From positions 1 through 64,000 of the forward strand of contig JANWVV010000017.1 in assembly GCA_025055795.1 (NCBI GenBank): a DNA stretch of 64,000 bases, in the 5' to 3' direction. Shown one piece after another: positions 55,812 through 64,000 of the stretch (position 1 is the stretch's first letter; each line of letters opens with the position of its first letter). The notes under the pieces were generated by a model. The model was given only the letters and a program-made list of their open reading frames with translations. It made no database searches and was not told where the DNA came from. Position numbers and translations under genes: made by a program. The stretch comes from Gemmataceae bacterium. Lineage in GTDB: Bacteria; Planctomycetota; Planctomycetia; Gemmatales; Gemmataceae.

Positions 55812-56825
55812 TTAGAGCATTCGTGCAGGGTCTGATGACGTGAGACGGTCTATCTCCTCTGACGTTTCAAAGGGTTTGAGAGCTTCGGGGAGATAATCGA
55901 GCAGATCAGGGGCAGTCAGGGCGGTTTGACCTAGCTGAGCAGCGGCCAGGTCGCCGGCGCGGCCGTGGACAAAGGCTCCTAGCACCGCGGCATCGAAAGG
56001 GGTCAGTCCTTGGGCGATGAACGCAGCGATGATCCCTGTCAGGACGTCACCACTGCCGCCGGTGGCCATGCCGGGATTACCCGTCGTGTTGCAATACAGA
56101 CGCTGGCCGTCACAGACCAGGGTACCGGCCCCTTTCAGCAGCACCACTTGCGGCCAGCGGTGGGTGAATTCCACCACCTGCTGCCGGCGTTCTTCGGGAC
56201 TTTGGGGCTTGGGCCAGCCGGTCAGACGGGCAAATTCCCCTGGATGCGGTGTCAGCACAGCCGCTCGGTGAACTGTCAAGGGATAATCGACGTACGGGGA
56301 TAAGGCAAACAAGGCATCGGCATCGACGACCAGCGGCCGTTGCTGGGGCAATAGTGCCAGCAAGCGGCGGATAAAACTAATAGTATCGGGTCGACGGCCC
56401 AGCCCAGGACCTATCGCGACGACGTCCACGTCTGTCGCCACCTCGGCCACCACCCGTTCAGCGGCGTCTGCCGCATAGGTTCCTTCACTGGTCAGAGGTA
56501 TGCCCCAGGTGGTGTAGGCGGCATAAGCAGTGGCAATTACATCCCACACATCGGCCGGACAGGCGACCCGTACCAGTCCAGCGCCACCACGCAGAGCTGC
56601 CCGCCCCGTCAGGACAGCCGCTCCTGCCATACCCCGACTACCGGCCACCACCAGGACTGTACCGAATGTCCCTTTGTGTCCCTCACGTGGGCGCCGAGGC
56701 AGCCGGGGAAGGCTTTCTACTGACTGTACCGCTTGCTCTAACGGCACGTTTTCCGTCTCTCCTTGCAGCGACTGCCAACGTCTCCATGCCGCGAGCTTAT
56801 TTACTATCGCTGGCACGGACCACAA
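55812..56825 (-). CDS. nnrD: ADP-dependent NAD(P)H-hydrate dehydratase
   Basis: The NnrD/CARKD repair enzyme, 337 residues, that converts damaged NAD(P)H hydrates back using ADP. Motifs: HKGTFGTVLVVAGSRGMAGAA, AVLTPHPGEFARLTG and GNPGMATGGSGDVLTGIIAAF. The NnrE epimerase domain, often fused, is absent. The frame opens with a TTG at 56825 with GGGGGAG at good distance, which overlaps the upstream gene's 3' end by 29 nt; a GTG at residue 27 is an alternative start. Confidence 0.9.
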   Translation of the reverse strand: MWSVPAIVNKLAAWRRWQSLQGETENVPLEQAVQSVESLPRLPRRPREGHKGTFGTVLVVAGSRGMAGAAVLTGRAALRGGAGLVRVACPADVWDVIATAYAAYTTWGIPLTSEGTYAADAAERVVAEVATDVDVVAIGPGLGRRPDTISFIRRLLALLPQQRPLVVDADALFALSPYVDYPLTVHRAAVLTPHPGEFARLTGWPKPQSPEERRQQVVEFTHRWPQVVLLKGAGTLVCDGQRLYCNTTGNPGMATGGSGDVLTGIIAAFIAQGLTPFDAAVLGAFVHGRAGDLAAAQLGQTALTAPDLLDYLPEALKPFETSEEIDRLTSSDPARML

Positions 56826-57957
56826 CGTCGGCTCCCCCTACCTGTGCTGGCCAGATCAGAAGCTGTTCGCTCTCACTTCCCAATCGCCACCGCACTTGCG
56901 GTCCGACCCATACCGGTAGCTGTGAACGGGCCGGCAAATCTACCGCTCGCCCCTCAATGCTCAGTCGCAACGGTTGGTCGGTGTAGTTAAGGAAGCGCAA
57001 CAGACGATAACCATCGGGTGTCGGAGGAACCGACCAGTGCTGCACACGCACCTGCAGGCGTATCCCTGAAGTGAGCGATGTCTCTTTTTGTTCGTGGGTG
57101 ACTTGTGCTGGTCGATAACGGGAAGTGGCGGGAGCCGCCAGACTGCCACTACTTGGAGGGAGAGGTGGTGGAGGCACTACTGGGGGAATTTCCGGCGGCA
57201 ACGTCAGAGGGGGCAATGGTTCCTGGCCCGTCTTTGGCGGCCCAGCAGGAGCAGGAAGAGGTACCTGCGGGGGTGGAATGTAGTCGTTTGCTTGTTTCTG
57301 ATCATCCGCAGGTTGGGGTGCGCTCTGAGACCCGCGGGGAGAGGAAGGCGTTCCTGGCAACACTAAGGGAGGCAGTGGCGTCTGTGCCGCTTGATTCGCT
57401 GCTGGTTGCAGGCCTCCTGAAGGTGGAGCGAGCGGCGCTAAAGGTGCGGACATTCCCCCCGGTCGTTGTTCGGCCATGCCGGTGCCGTCCGTGTTCAAAG
57501 GGGATAGGTTGGGGGCCATCCGCTGGGGATCAGGGGTCGTTTTTACGGTCCCTTCCCGGCTTGCAGACGGCTGGGTGCCCGCCTGCTCTGTCTGATGAAT
57601 GGTCGGTTGGTGTCCTGTTCCCGTCTCGGCATGTGGGTTTGATCTGTCCTTGGAGCCAATGCGGGAGACCGGGCTATCGGATGACGAAGCTGGGCGGGGA
57701 GCCGTCTGGATGTCCACTTGCGGCGTACGCAGCGGTGGCGCGGCGGCAAGCGGCACCACCCAGATGACCTGCGGCGGCCCCACCATAGGCACCCCTATCC
57801 GTTCCCTCCAGCTCCACGGGCTGATAATAACTGGCGGTGAAACTATGCCCGGCCCGACTGGGTAAACATAGGGATATAACCCGCATGATTGTGCCTGCAG
57901 GGAGGAAGTGCCCATGCCTAATCCGGCCACCATTGCCCACACCAGATGCCGTCCCAT
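56797..57957 (-). CDS. Exported proline-rich protein
   Basis: 386 residues from ATG 57957 (AGGAGG 9 nt upstream). Signal peptide MGRHLVWAMVAGLGMGTSSLQAQ. The region about 75-275 is disordered and rich in Pro, Gln and Ser. The last ~95 residues (RLQVRVQHWSVPPTPDGYRLL ... LPVWVGPQVRWRLGSESEQLLI) are a compact beta-rich domain. The function is unknown. It overlaps nnrD at its 3' end, which implies co-transcription, and diverges from the hydrolase gene. Confidence 0.7.
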   Translation of the reverse strand: MGRHLVWAMVAGLGMGTSSLQAQSCGLYPYVYPVGPGIVSPPVIISPWSWRERIGVPMVGPPQVIWVVPLAAAPPLRTPQVDIQTAPRPASSSDSPVSRIGSKDRSNPHAETGTGHQPTIHQTEQAGTQPSASREGTVKTTPDPQRMAPNLSPLNTDGTGMAEQRPGGMSAPLAPLAPPSGGLQPAANQAAQTPLPPLVLPGTPSSPRGSQSAPQPADDQKQANDYIPPPQVPLPAPAGPPKTGQEPLPPLTLPPEIPPVVPPPPLPPSSGSLAAPATSRYRPAQVTHEQKETSLTSGIRLQVRVQHWSVPPTPDGYRLLRFLNYTDQPLRLSIEGRAVDLPARSQLPVWVGPQVRWRLGSESEQLLIWPAQVGGADVVVRASDSK

Positions 57958-59491
57958 GGCCTGCTGCCTCCTGCGTGGTGGTTGGACACTCACATACTAT
58001 TGTCTAACTGTTGTAAAGCAGAGGCTAATATCAAGACAAGGGGAATCCGGCTGGCCTCACCCATTCGCAGGCCGAAGCGGATGGTGGGCACCAGGCATAA
58101 GTGTGGTTATTGTGTTGATGGTGCCTACCTTGGCGGTCGCTCAGGTAGAGCGGTATGAGTTAGGCCGCCGCCTGCGGTTGTTTGAGGCGGCTTGGGAGAA
58201 ATGGGATTGTCATGAAGCCCGTCAACGGGCCTTGCCCTTGCTGCGACCGCTGACGGGTCAATTCTTCTCCTTTCGTTTCGCTGAGGCGGGCCGCACGTTG
58301 GATCGGGCCACATTTGCATTGCAGGCCGCCGATGGACCTCCAGCGGGACGGCGCTGGGCAGCCGCGCTACAAATCGTTCCGCAATCCCGTTTGCTGGACG
58401 AAACGACCACCGAGCTGATCGTTACCGTTCAACCCTTCTACCAGCCCGACGTGCCCTTACCGCCGAACGCCCGCCTGCGGCTGTGGTTTACTAATCAATC
58501 CACGGTCAGCGTGACCGTGCAGACCTGGCCGGTGACGGTTCGCGTTCCGTTACCTCCGTTGAATGACCACACGGGCCTGGATCGCCGACTTTATGTACTT
58601 TTGGACGTGCGGGGGAACCTGGAGCCAGCCTCCGTCGGCATTTCCCAGGTCCGGCATCTGCGGGCCCGCCTGGAGCGGCTCAAGGCCGCCTGTGACAAAT
58701 TGCCCCGGCATTGCGAACTGGAAGCGGCGACCATTCGTACCCGTCTGCAGGCCTGGCAGGCCGCCTTGCAGGGCGAAACACCCATCACCGACTTTCCCTA
58801 CGCCCTGTGGCTGGACAACGCCGAACTGATGGCCGCGGGCCGACCATTTTTTACTCCGGAACGCCAAGGACAATTTTGGATTACCCTTCCCACCGGCTCC
58901 GCAGGCAGTGTGCCCTGCCGATTATTCGTTCCCAAGGGTCTGCAGAAGCACCAGCCGGTACCCCTGGTCGTCGCCCTGCATGGTGCCGGTGTGGACGAAA
59001 ACATGTTTTTCGACAGCTACGGTGCTGGTCAGATCGTGCGGGAATGTCAGCAACGCGGCTGGATGCTCTTGTCCCCCCGGGCGGGCTTGCTGGGACCACC
59101 TCCCGTCCCCCAGTTGATCGATACTTTAGCGCAACGTTACCCGATTGACCGCAAACGGGTCTTTCTGGTTGGTCACTCCATGGGAGCCGCCCACGCCATG
59201 GCCGTGGCCCTGCGTCAACCGGATGCCTACACAGCCGTAGCTGCTCTCGGCGGCGCCCCCCGCATTGCCCAAGTGCAAGCCCTGCAACGCCTCCCCTTTT
59301 TCCTGGCCGTTGGCACACACGACTCCCTGGCCATCAACGGAGCCCGTAAACTCCATCAACAACTGACCACTGCTCAACTTCCGCACTACCACTACCGCGA
59401 ATATCCCGAACTGGAGCACCTCCTCATCGTCCGCCAGGCATTGCCCGATGTGTTTGCCTTTTTTGACAAATTCGTCAAGCCGACCCCCTAA
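57956..59491 (+). CDS. Exported alpha/beta hydrolase (esterase/peptidase-like)
   Basis: The C-terminal ~230 residues are an alpha/beta hydrolase: oxyanion LVVALHGAGVDENMFF, nucleophile elbow VGHSMGAAHAMAV, acid in VGTHDSLAIN and the His in YPELEHLLIV. It resembles the PHB-depolymerase/prolyl-oligopeptidase-like esterases. The N-terminal half is a helical plus beta region with no clear family. A hydrophobic segment (ISVVIVLMVPTLAVAQ) acts as a signal peptide. The start is uncertain: 57956 is the first ATG compatible with the neighbouring divergent gene, but a GTG at 58103 just before the signal sequence is possible. Confidence 0.78.
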   Translation: MACCLLRGGWTLTYYCLTVVKQRLISRQGESGWPHPFAGRSGWWAPGISVVIVLMVPTLAVAQVERYELGRRLRLFEAAWEKWDCHEARQRALPLLRPLTGQFFSFRFAEAGRTLDRATFALQAADGPPAGRRWAAALQIVPQSRLLDETTTELIVTVQPFYQPDVPLPPNARLRLWFTNQSTVSVTVQTWPVTVRVPLPPLNDHTGLDRRLYVLLDVRGNLEPASVGISQVRHLRARLERLKAACDKLPRHCELEAATIRTRLQAWQAALQGETPITDFPYALWLDNAELMAAGRPFFTPERQGQFWITLPTGSAGSVPCRLFVPKGLQKHQPVPLVVALHGAGVDENMFFDSYGAGQIVRECQQRGWMLLSPRAGLLGPPPVPQLIDTLAQRYPIDRKRVFLVGHSMGAAHAMAVALRQPDAYTAVAALGGAPRIAQVQALQRLPFFLAVGTHDSLAINGARKLHQQLTTAQLPHYHYREYPELEHLLIVRQALPDVFAFFDKFVKPTP

Positions 59492-59921
59492 GCCACCTGA
59501 CGTCTGCTCCGCGACACGCCCTGCCGGATTTTTACCGCTGTTGAACCAACATGATGACCGGATCTCAACCCGTGTCTCCAAGGATTTGGGTCGATGAGAG
59601 AATTTTGATCCCACCTAATCCTAAGCTTGTTCAGATAATTTAATGCATCAAGATGGTATAGTTTCACAATCAGGCATTACAGACTTCATTAAGGGAGTGT
59701 TTGTTATTCATCCCATCGTTTAGCTCATGTTGGCCCATTGCGACTTGGAATTGCGAAAGAGATGACACGACCAGACACATTCCTTCAGCTGCGCATAGGA
59801 ATATTTCGGATTAGCCTTGACCAACGAGCCAGAACATCCAGTACACACCCGTTGCGCAGCCGAGGGAGGGTAGCTCAGCATCGAGCCGGAGCCCAACTTC
59901 GTGCCATAAGGCCCCTTAGAG
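59492..59921. other. Intergenic region
   Basis: In these 430 bp I see no supported gene. Around 59620-59720 it is A/T-rich. The track ORF 59720-59938 (minus) overlaps the lipoprotein gene end and has no ribosome site. Confidence 0.3.
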
Positions 59922-60143
59922 TTAGATAATACCGCCATGGATGCGATCCGGCGTCAGGTGGCTGGGCTGATCGTTGAACCAGAAGCGTCGCCATTCCCCT
60001 TCGATCTGCCGCAAATCTTCCGATTGGTACAGCAGTTGCTGCATCCGTGTGTTCGGATCACTGGAATATTGATTGAGGATGCAACCGGTGGGCAGCGTCA
60101 CCGTCAGGGCCGTTCCCCCCAACAACAGCAGTTTACGGACCAT
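59922..60143 (-). CDS. Small planctomycete-style lipoprotein
   Basis: 73 residues from ATG 60143, preceded by GGAGGGTGG; the track's start lies 30 codons upstream. MVRKLLLLGGTALTVTLPTGC is a lipoprotein signal (Cys at 21). The rest (NQYSSDPNTRMQQLLYQSEDL, EGEWRRFWFNDQPSHLTPDR, ending HGGII) looks like a compact conserved small envelope protein, a form I associate with planctomycetes. Function unknown. Confidence 0.7.
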   Translation of the reverse strand: MVRKLLLLGGTALTVTLPTGCILNQYSSDPNTRMQQLLYQSEDLRQIEGEWRRFWFNDQPSHLTPDRIHGGII

Positions 60144-60524
60144 ACCACCCTCCATGTGTTCGGCTGGCGCCCACTGGCCGAGCGTACCGCTGATGGTTCC
60201 CCCGCGACCATCCACACGGTACGGTTGGCACATTTCCCATTATCGGCACGTACCAGCCCCGGCTTGAATCGATTCTGATGGGTTTATTGATTCGGCTTGG
60301 CAATCCTGATACAGCGGGAAAATTGGCCGTAGCGTCGATTGTTTGGTGTGCTTATGAATATGCTCAGATTAAAACTTTCCAAAGCCGGAGCATTACCGTC
60401 TGAAGAGCAACAACAAATAGCAGTGGGTAAGAGAAACTAAATCACGTTCTAGTATAGACACAGGCGGTACAAGAGGGAAAAAGCGAAAAGGCGCACTCAC
60501 GCAAAGATACGCTAAATTAGGCAT
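60144..60524. promoter_or_regulatory. Divergent intergenic region
   Basis: These 381 bp lie between the small lipoprotein (minus) and the giant plus-strand ORF. Promoters for both should be here; I see none with confidence. Confidence 0.3.
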
Positions 60525-63500
60525 ATGGGATTTCTTTGTTTCCCACACTGGGGGATGCTGCGTCTGACGGTGAGTCATGAGATAGTCCCATCGGCATGGA
60601 CGCAGTGCCCCGTGGACTGGGCGGAGGACAACTGCGGGCAGGTGTGGTTCCGTCTCGTGACCGCTTTGCCTGCTGCGGTGCAGGAGAAGCTGAGCCGCCT
60701 GGGGGTACGCAGCCACAAGGAAGCTCCGTCGTTGGCCTTCCAGCAGGTGTGTTGCTGGGCGGCCGCCCATCCCTTGGAGCCTCAGTCACAGCCGGAGTCC
60801 CCGGCGCGGATCCTGGTGCGGTTGTCGGCCGAGGCGTTACCCCTGTTACTGCGGGGGCGGCCGGCCCTTTTGTCACAAATCCAACTGATCGGCGACGACT
60901 GGCAACAGAAGGTGGTTTGGGCAGTGGTGCTCGAGCCGTCTATCGCTGGGGCTGAATTCTGGCAGCACCATGGGCAGGTCTTCACCGAGCAGGTTCCCCA
61001 TCTCTGGGTCCCTTGGGGCTGGTACCATCCGCTGGCAGAACACCTTCCCATCCCTGCTGGCAAAGAATGCATCATCACTCCCCCAGCACAGATGCATTTC
61101 ACTAATTTGATGCCGATTCCGTCCGCCACTACTGCCAGCGGACAGGATCTTAATCCGCTGCCTCAGATCGATGGGACACCACACTTTGTGTGCACACCGG
61201 TTCCGTCGATCCCCCTCCCCTTGCAGTGGTCGCCGCGGCAACAAACAGAGGCTTCGCCAGCGTTATGCTTCATTCCGCGGAAAGAGATGGATGCGTTCCA
61301 CCATTTTTGTCTGCATGGCGACCCTATCAGTAGGGCAGGCCTGTGGGTGGCCTTCGTAAAACAGGATGAACAGGAAGGAGTACTTGTGTGGAACCGGACC
61401 AAGGAACCGGGGGTACTGCTGGAACTGGAGGGTCGAGGGCAGGCTTACGTCGCAGACGAACGAATGCCACATTGGTTCTGGCCCCAGGGCTGGCACCTCA
61501 GACCCGTGCTAGCACGCGAGGCATACGCCGCCTTGGCCCCCGTGCAACTTTCAACTCTCGTTTGGTGGCAACAAACGGAAAAAAACTCCGTCCGCTGTCA
61601 CTACGCCGACCTTTCCATCTTCCAGCCACTGGAAGCATACATCCAGTATGAGTTTCCTGCTCCCCAACAGGCTGTAATGCTAGAGCCTTTGCCATGGGAA
61701 CCACCTACCTGGACCACTCAGGAGGTAAACTCAGAAACGGAACAGGGGAGACGGTATGGAATTAGCAACAGTGTCACGGCCTGGCGTCCCGGACGCCGGA
61801 GAAGCACGACAACTCCAGGGCAGCCGCTGATAGCAGCCCGGGGCCGATCATCGCAAGGATGGTTCGAATCCTGGCGTCGGTGGTGGCGGAAAATCGTCGA
61901 GGTACGGACAGAGTGGCTAGCCCGCCTCCGACAGGCTTGGACTGCCTCAACACCAAAGCAGCGTCAAGCGGAAAGTTTTTCCTTGGATCACACCCTTCAA
62001 CAGCAGCTACTAGCGCGGGCCGAAGCGACGATTATCAGAATGAGTCCGAGTCATCGGCTGCCAGAAAGCTACCAACGGTTACTAGCCCATGTACTGGAGA
62101 GCGAGTCGGACGAGCGGTTGCCCGAATGGTGGGCTGAACTGGCCCGCTGGAAGCAAGCCCATGGGCAGGTCACAGACGCCGCTTTATGCTGGTTGATGGC
62201 TGCGTGGACCAGTCCGGAAGAGGTAGCAGCGGCGGATTGGGAACGACACTGGTGGCGGACCGAGTTGCAATTGGCGCAGGCTTCGGAAAGGTTGGTCTGT
62301 CAGGCGACGTTTTGGGAAGTTGGTCAGACACGGCCTGCGTTGGGTCGGCTGGCCGCCGCCGGCTTGGTACAACTGAACCGAGGCAACAAAGCCTTAGGGC
62401 GGGAGCTGGTCCCCGTGTTGCTTCAGGTCCTGGAACGTCACGCAGAGACCGTGCCACTCCGGGCGTGCTGGCTGGGGGTGCAAGCGGCTTCCCACCTCAG
62501 CGGCGGCGATGCGGTACTGCTGGCCCGCTGGGCGGAACGCCTCCTAGAGCGACTGAGCAGATGTGGCCAGTTGTCGGAAGTAGACCTGCCCACCTCCGTA
62601 CGTTACTGGGGGCATAGCACGTCTGATGGATCGCTAGCTGCAGCCGCGGCCTGGTTGGTTCGCCATCGCCAGCAAGTTGTCCAGTGGATCGAGCGTTTGC
62701 CTAAAGGACCACTACGCGCCGAAGGGCTGGACGGCGAAACGGAAACAACCAGTCAGGTAGCCCTTCTGCTAATGGCCTGGGGTGCCGCAGCTGTGGGAGA
62801 GCGGCGACGGGCTGCGGAATGGCTTAGCAACGTCGGGCACTCCAGCAGTCGGCTCGACCCCGAAATCCAGCCGGCCTTGCGCCTCGTGGAACAACTGACG
62901 GCCGAACGCATCCAAGAGGTCGGAGAAGGCCTGCGACCACGTCCCTGGCCGCCCGCGTTGAAAGAAAAGGCACGTCTGAGTCTGCCCCCAGCTGCCCGCT
63001 ACGCTGTTGAACGCCTGTGCGAGTACGTCCGCATTCTGGACCCCTACCCGATGTGCCGCCCCCTGCGCAGTTGGGAATTAGCCCCGCTGCGGGACGACGA
63101 TCTGCTCGGCGAACGTCTGGCGGTGCTGCTGGAGCACTCGGACAGCGAAAACACCGGCGGTGAAGCAGAGGAATTGCTCCGCCTGGCTGGGCAGACTAAC
63201 GAAGCGGGATGCCGCGGACGCATTCTGACGGCACTGTGCGAGGTGGCCGCTGGTCTTCCCCTCGAGTTGGTCCAACGGTTCGACTCGCTGCTCCCGCAGG
63301 GCTGGGAAGCTCTGGCCCAATGGTGGCCGGATCCACCGGCCAACTGTCCAACTCCGATAACGCACCTGAGCCGGACGGAAGTTCTCTGCCGGACGTTGGA
63401 AAATCTCGTGCGGGCCGCGGCCGAATGGCCCGCGGATCAAGCCGCCCCCTGGATCGCCCAGCTCTGGCAACACTGGCAAACAGGCACGGACCGGGCCGAC

Positions 63501-64000
63501 TGCCTGTTACCATCTACGGCATTTCTCCTGGCCGATGTATTCCGCCGTCTGCAGTTGGACAAACAACTAGAGACTCTGGCCGAACGCTGTAAGAGGGCCG
63601 GTTGGCTGGAACCCCACGCGGACTGGCCCTGCCGCCTGGCAGCGGCTACTGTCGGACTGGCCCAAGGCATTGGCGACCCGGCCGAGCGGATCCTGGATGA
63701 AGCCCGGGACCGCTTATTTTTGCCCCCTGCTCCTCCCCCCTTGACATCGCGCCAGTACACCCGCCTGGCTTGGGACTATGCTAGCACGATCGCCTTTCTA
63801 TCACTGCGTCGTCGTCTGGGCCGCTACGAGGAACTGTTCCAGCGGCTACGCCCCATTCACCTCCACGGCTCGACCAACCGCTTCTGGACCCTACAACCTC
63901 TCCGCCTCGTCGACATTGTCATCCGCGGCATCGTCGGTCCGGCCTACCGTCTCAGCCCAACATTACAACAGTGGCTGAATCTGGAAGACCTGCGCATCCG
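60525..64000 (+). CDS. Very large protein of unknown function, C-terminus beyond the window
   Basis: I read an uninterrupted frame from ATG 60525 to the window end: 1,158 codons and two further bases, with no stop. The track misses it because it runs off the edge and instead lists shadow ORFs. It has no signal peptide. The N-terminal ~400 residues are mixed alpha/beta with Trp-rich phrases (HLWVPWGWYHPLAEHL, MPHWFWPQGWHLRPVL). A basic Arg/Trp linker (WFESWRRWWRKIVEVR) follows. The rest is helix-rich and repeat-like (LARWKQAHGQVTDAALCWLMA, WLGVQAASHLSGGDAVLLARW), resembling TPR/solenoid proteins. No enzyme motif is seen. TTAGG precedes the ATG; ATG 60555 is an alternative start. Confidence 0.75.
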   Translation, partial: MGFLCFPHWGMLRLTVSHEIVPSAWTQCPVDWAEDNCGQVWFRLVTALPAAVQEKLSRLGVRSHKEAPSLAFQQVCCWAAAHPLEPQSQPESPARILVRLSAEALPLLLRGRPALLSQIQLIGDDWQQKVVWAVVLEPSIAGAEFWQHHGQVFTEQVPHLWVPWGWYHPLAEHLPIPAGKECIITPPAQMHFTNLMPIPSATTASGQDLNPLPQIDGTPHFVCTPVPSIPLPLQWSPRQQTEASPALCFIPRKEMDAFHHFCLHGDPISRAGLWVAFVKQDEQEGVLVWNRTKEPGVLLELEGRGQAYVADERMPHWFWPQGWHLRPVLAREAYAALAPVQLSTLVWWQQTEKNSVRCHYADLSIFQPLEAYIQYEFPAPQQAVMLEPLPWEPPTWTTQEVNSETEQGRRYGISNSVTAWRPGRRRSTTTPGQPLIAARGRSSQGWFESWRRWWRKIVEVRTEWLARLRQAWTASTPKQRQAESFSLDHTLQQQLLARAEATIIRMSPSHRLPESYQRLLAHVLESESDERLPEWWAELARWKQAHGQVTDAALCWLMAAWTSPEEVAAADWERHWWRTELQLAQASERLVCQATFWEVGQTRPALGRLAAAGLVQLNRGNKALGRELVPVLLQVLERHAETVPLRACWLGVQAASHLSGGDAVLLARWAERLLERLSRCGQLSEVDLPTSVRYWGHSTSDGSLAAAAAWLVRHRQQVVQWIERLPKGPLRAEGLDGETETTSQVALLLMAWGAAAVGERRRAAEWLSNVGHSSSRLDPEIQPALRLVEQLTAERIQEVGEGLRPRPWPPALKEKARLSLPPAARYAVERLCEYVRILDPYPMCRPLRSWELAPLRDDDLLGERLAVLLEHSDSENTGGEAEELLRLAGQTNEAGCRGRILTALCEVAAGLPLELVQRFDSLLPQGWEALAQWWPDPPANCPTPITHLSRTEVLCRTLENLVRAAAEWPADQAAPWIAQLWQHWQTGTDRADCLLPSTAFLLADVFRRLQLDKQLETLAERCKRAGWLEPHADWPCRLAAATVGLAQGIGDPAERILDEARDRLFLPPAPPPLTSRQYTRLAWDYASTIAFLSLRRRLGRYEELFQRLRPIHLHGSTNRFWTLQPLRLVDIVIRGIVGPAYRLSPTLQQWLNLEDLRI

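Noticed and set aside
57105-57767. 220-aa plus-strand ORF
   Set aside because: Antisense to the proline-rich exported protein, which has a signal peptide and ribosome site.
59720-59938. 72-aa minus-strand ORF after the small lipoprotein
   Set aside because: Begins inside the lipoprotein's last codons without a ribosome site; composition is not convincing.

Overview
The window looks like chromosomal DNA of a Gram-negative planctomycete, probably of the Gemmatales type. The reasons are: many secreted proteins with PQQ-like propellers, NHL repeats or proline-rich linkers; an ECF sigma factor of planctomycete style; a protein-prenyltransferase-like enzyme next to an ABC ATPase; long spacers and tails in the ribosomal-protein genes; and a lipid A/LPS-core gene set. 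This placement is inferred from gene content and protein style; no 16S gene is present.

Region 1 (1-6.2 kb): a truncated exported beta-strand-repeat protein (minus strand), a membrane-anchored thioredoxin/NHL-repeat protein, an unknown membrane protein (minus) and an exported proline-rich protein with a HEAT-like C-terminus. A clear hairpin terminator separates these from the next region.

Region 2 (6.6-29.8 kb): the S10-spc-alpha ribosomal superoperon, all on the plus strand: rpsJ, rplD, rplW, rplB, rpsS, rplV, rpsC, rplP, rpmC, rpsQ, rplN, rplX, rplE, [secreted DUF4832-like protein], rpsN, rpsH, rplF, rplR, rpsE, rplO, secY, adk, map, rpmJ, rpsM, rpsK, rpsD, rpoA, rplQ. Gene order is classical, but rplC, rpmD and infA are missing from their usual slots. 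Spacers of about 100-430 bp lie between most genes, and several hold perfect short hairpins. rpsC and rplP overlap by 62 nt. A signal-peptide protein sits in the middle of the spc block. Several r-proteins carry extra N- or C-terminal sequence, and SecY has an extra hydrophobic N-terminus.

Region 3 (29.8-35 kb): a UvrC lacking its C-terminal HhH part, a family-4 type uracil-DNA glycosylase, an agmatine deiminase-like enzyme and a PlsY-DUF4149 fusion.

Region 4 (35-43.5 kb, minus strand): a lipid A/LPS-core operon: lpxK, a deoxyhypusine-synthase-like protein, hldE, a heptosyltransferase (waaF-like), a double-length kinase-like protein, a Kdo/heptose-kinase-like protein and a waaG-like glucosyltransferase. 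From about 36.2 to 41.3 kb this operon is visibly A/T-rich compared with everything around it, which suggests transfer or relaxed selection. This is the most unusual block in the window.

Region 5 (43.5-64 kb): a gene-poor 1.1 kb stretch, tRNA-Arg(ACG), a glycine-zipper lipoprotein, two tandem exported PQQ-propeller paralogues, a four-gene minus-strand operon (glycosyltransferase, 4HBT thioesterase, prenyltransferase-like protein, LolD-like ABC ATPase), a zinc-ribbon membrane protein, an ECF sigma factor, NnrD overlapping a proline-rich exported protein, an alpha/beta hydrolase, a small lipoprotein, and a very large ORF (at least 1,158 codons) that runs off the right edge and is absent from the supplied ORF track.
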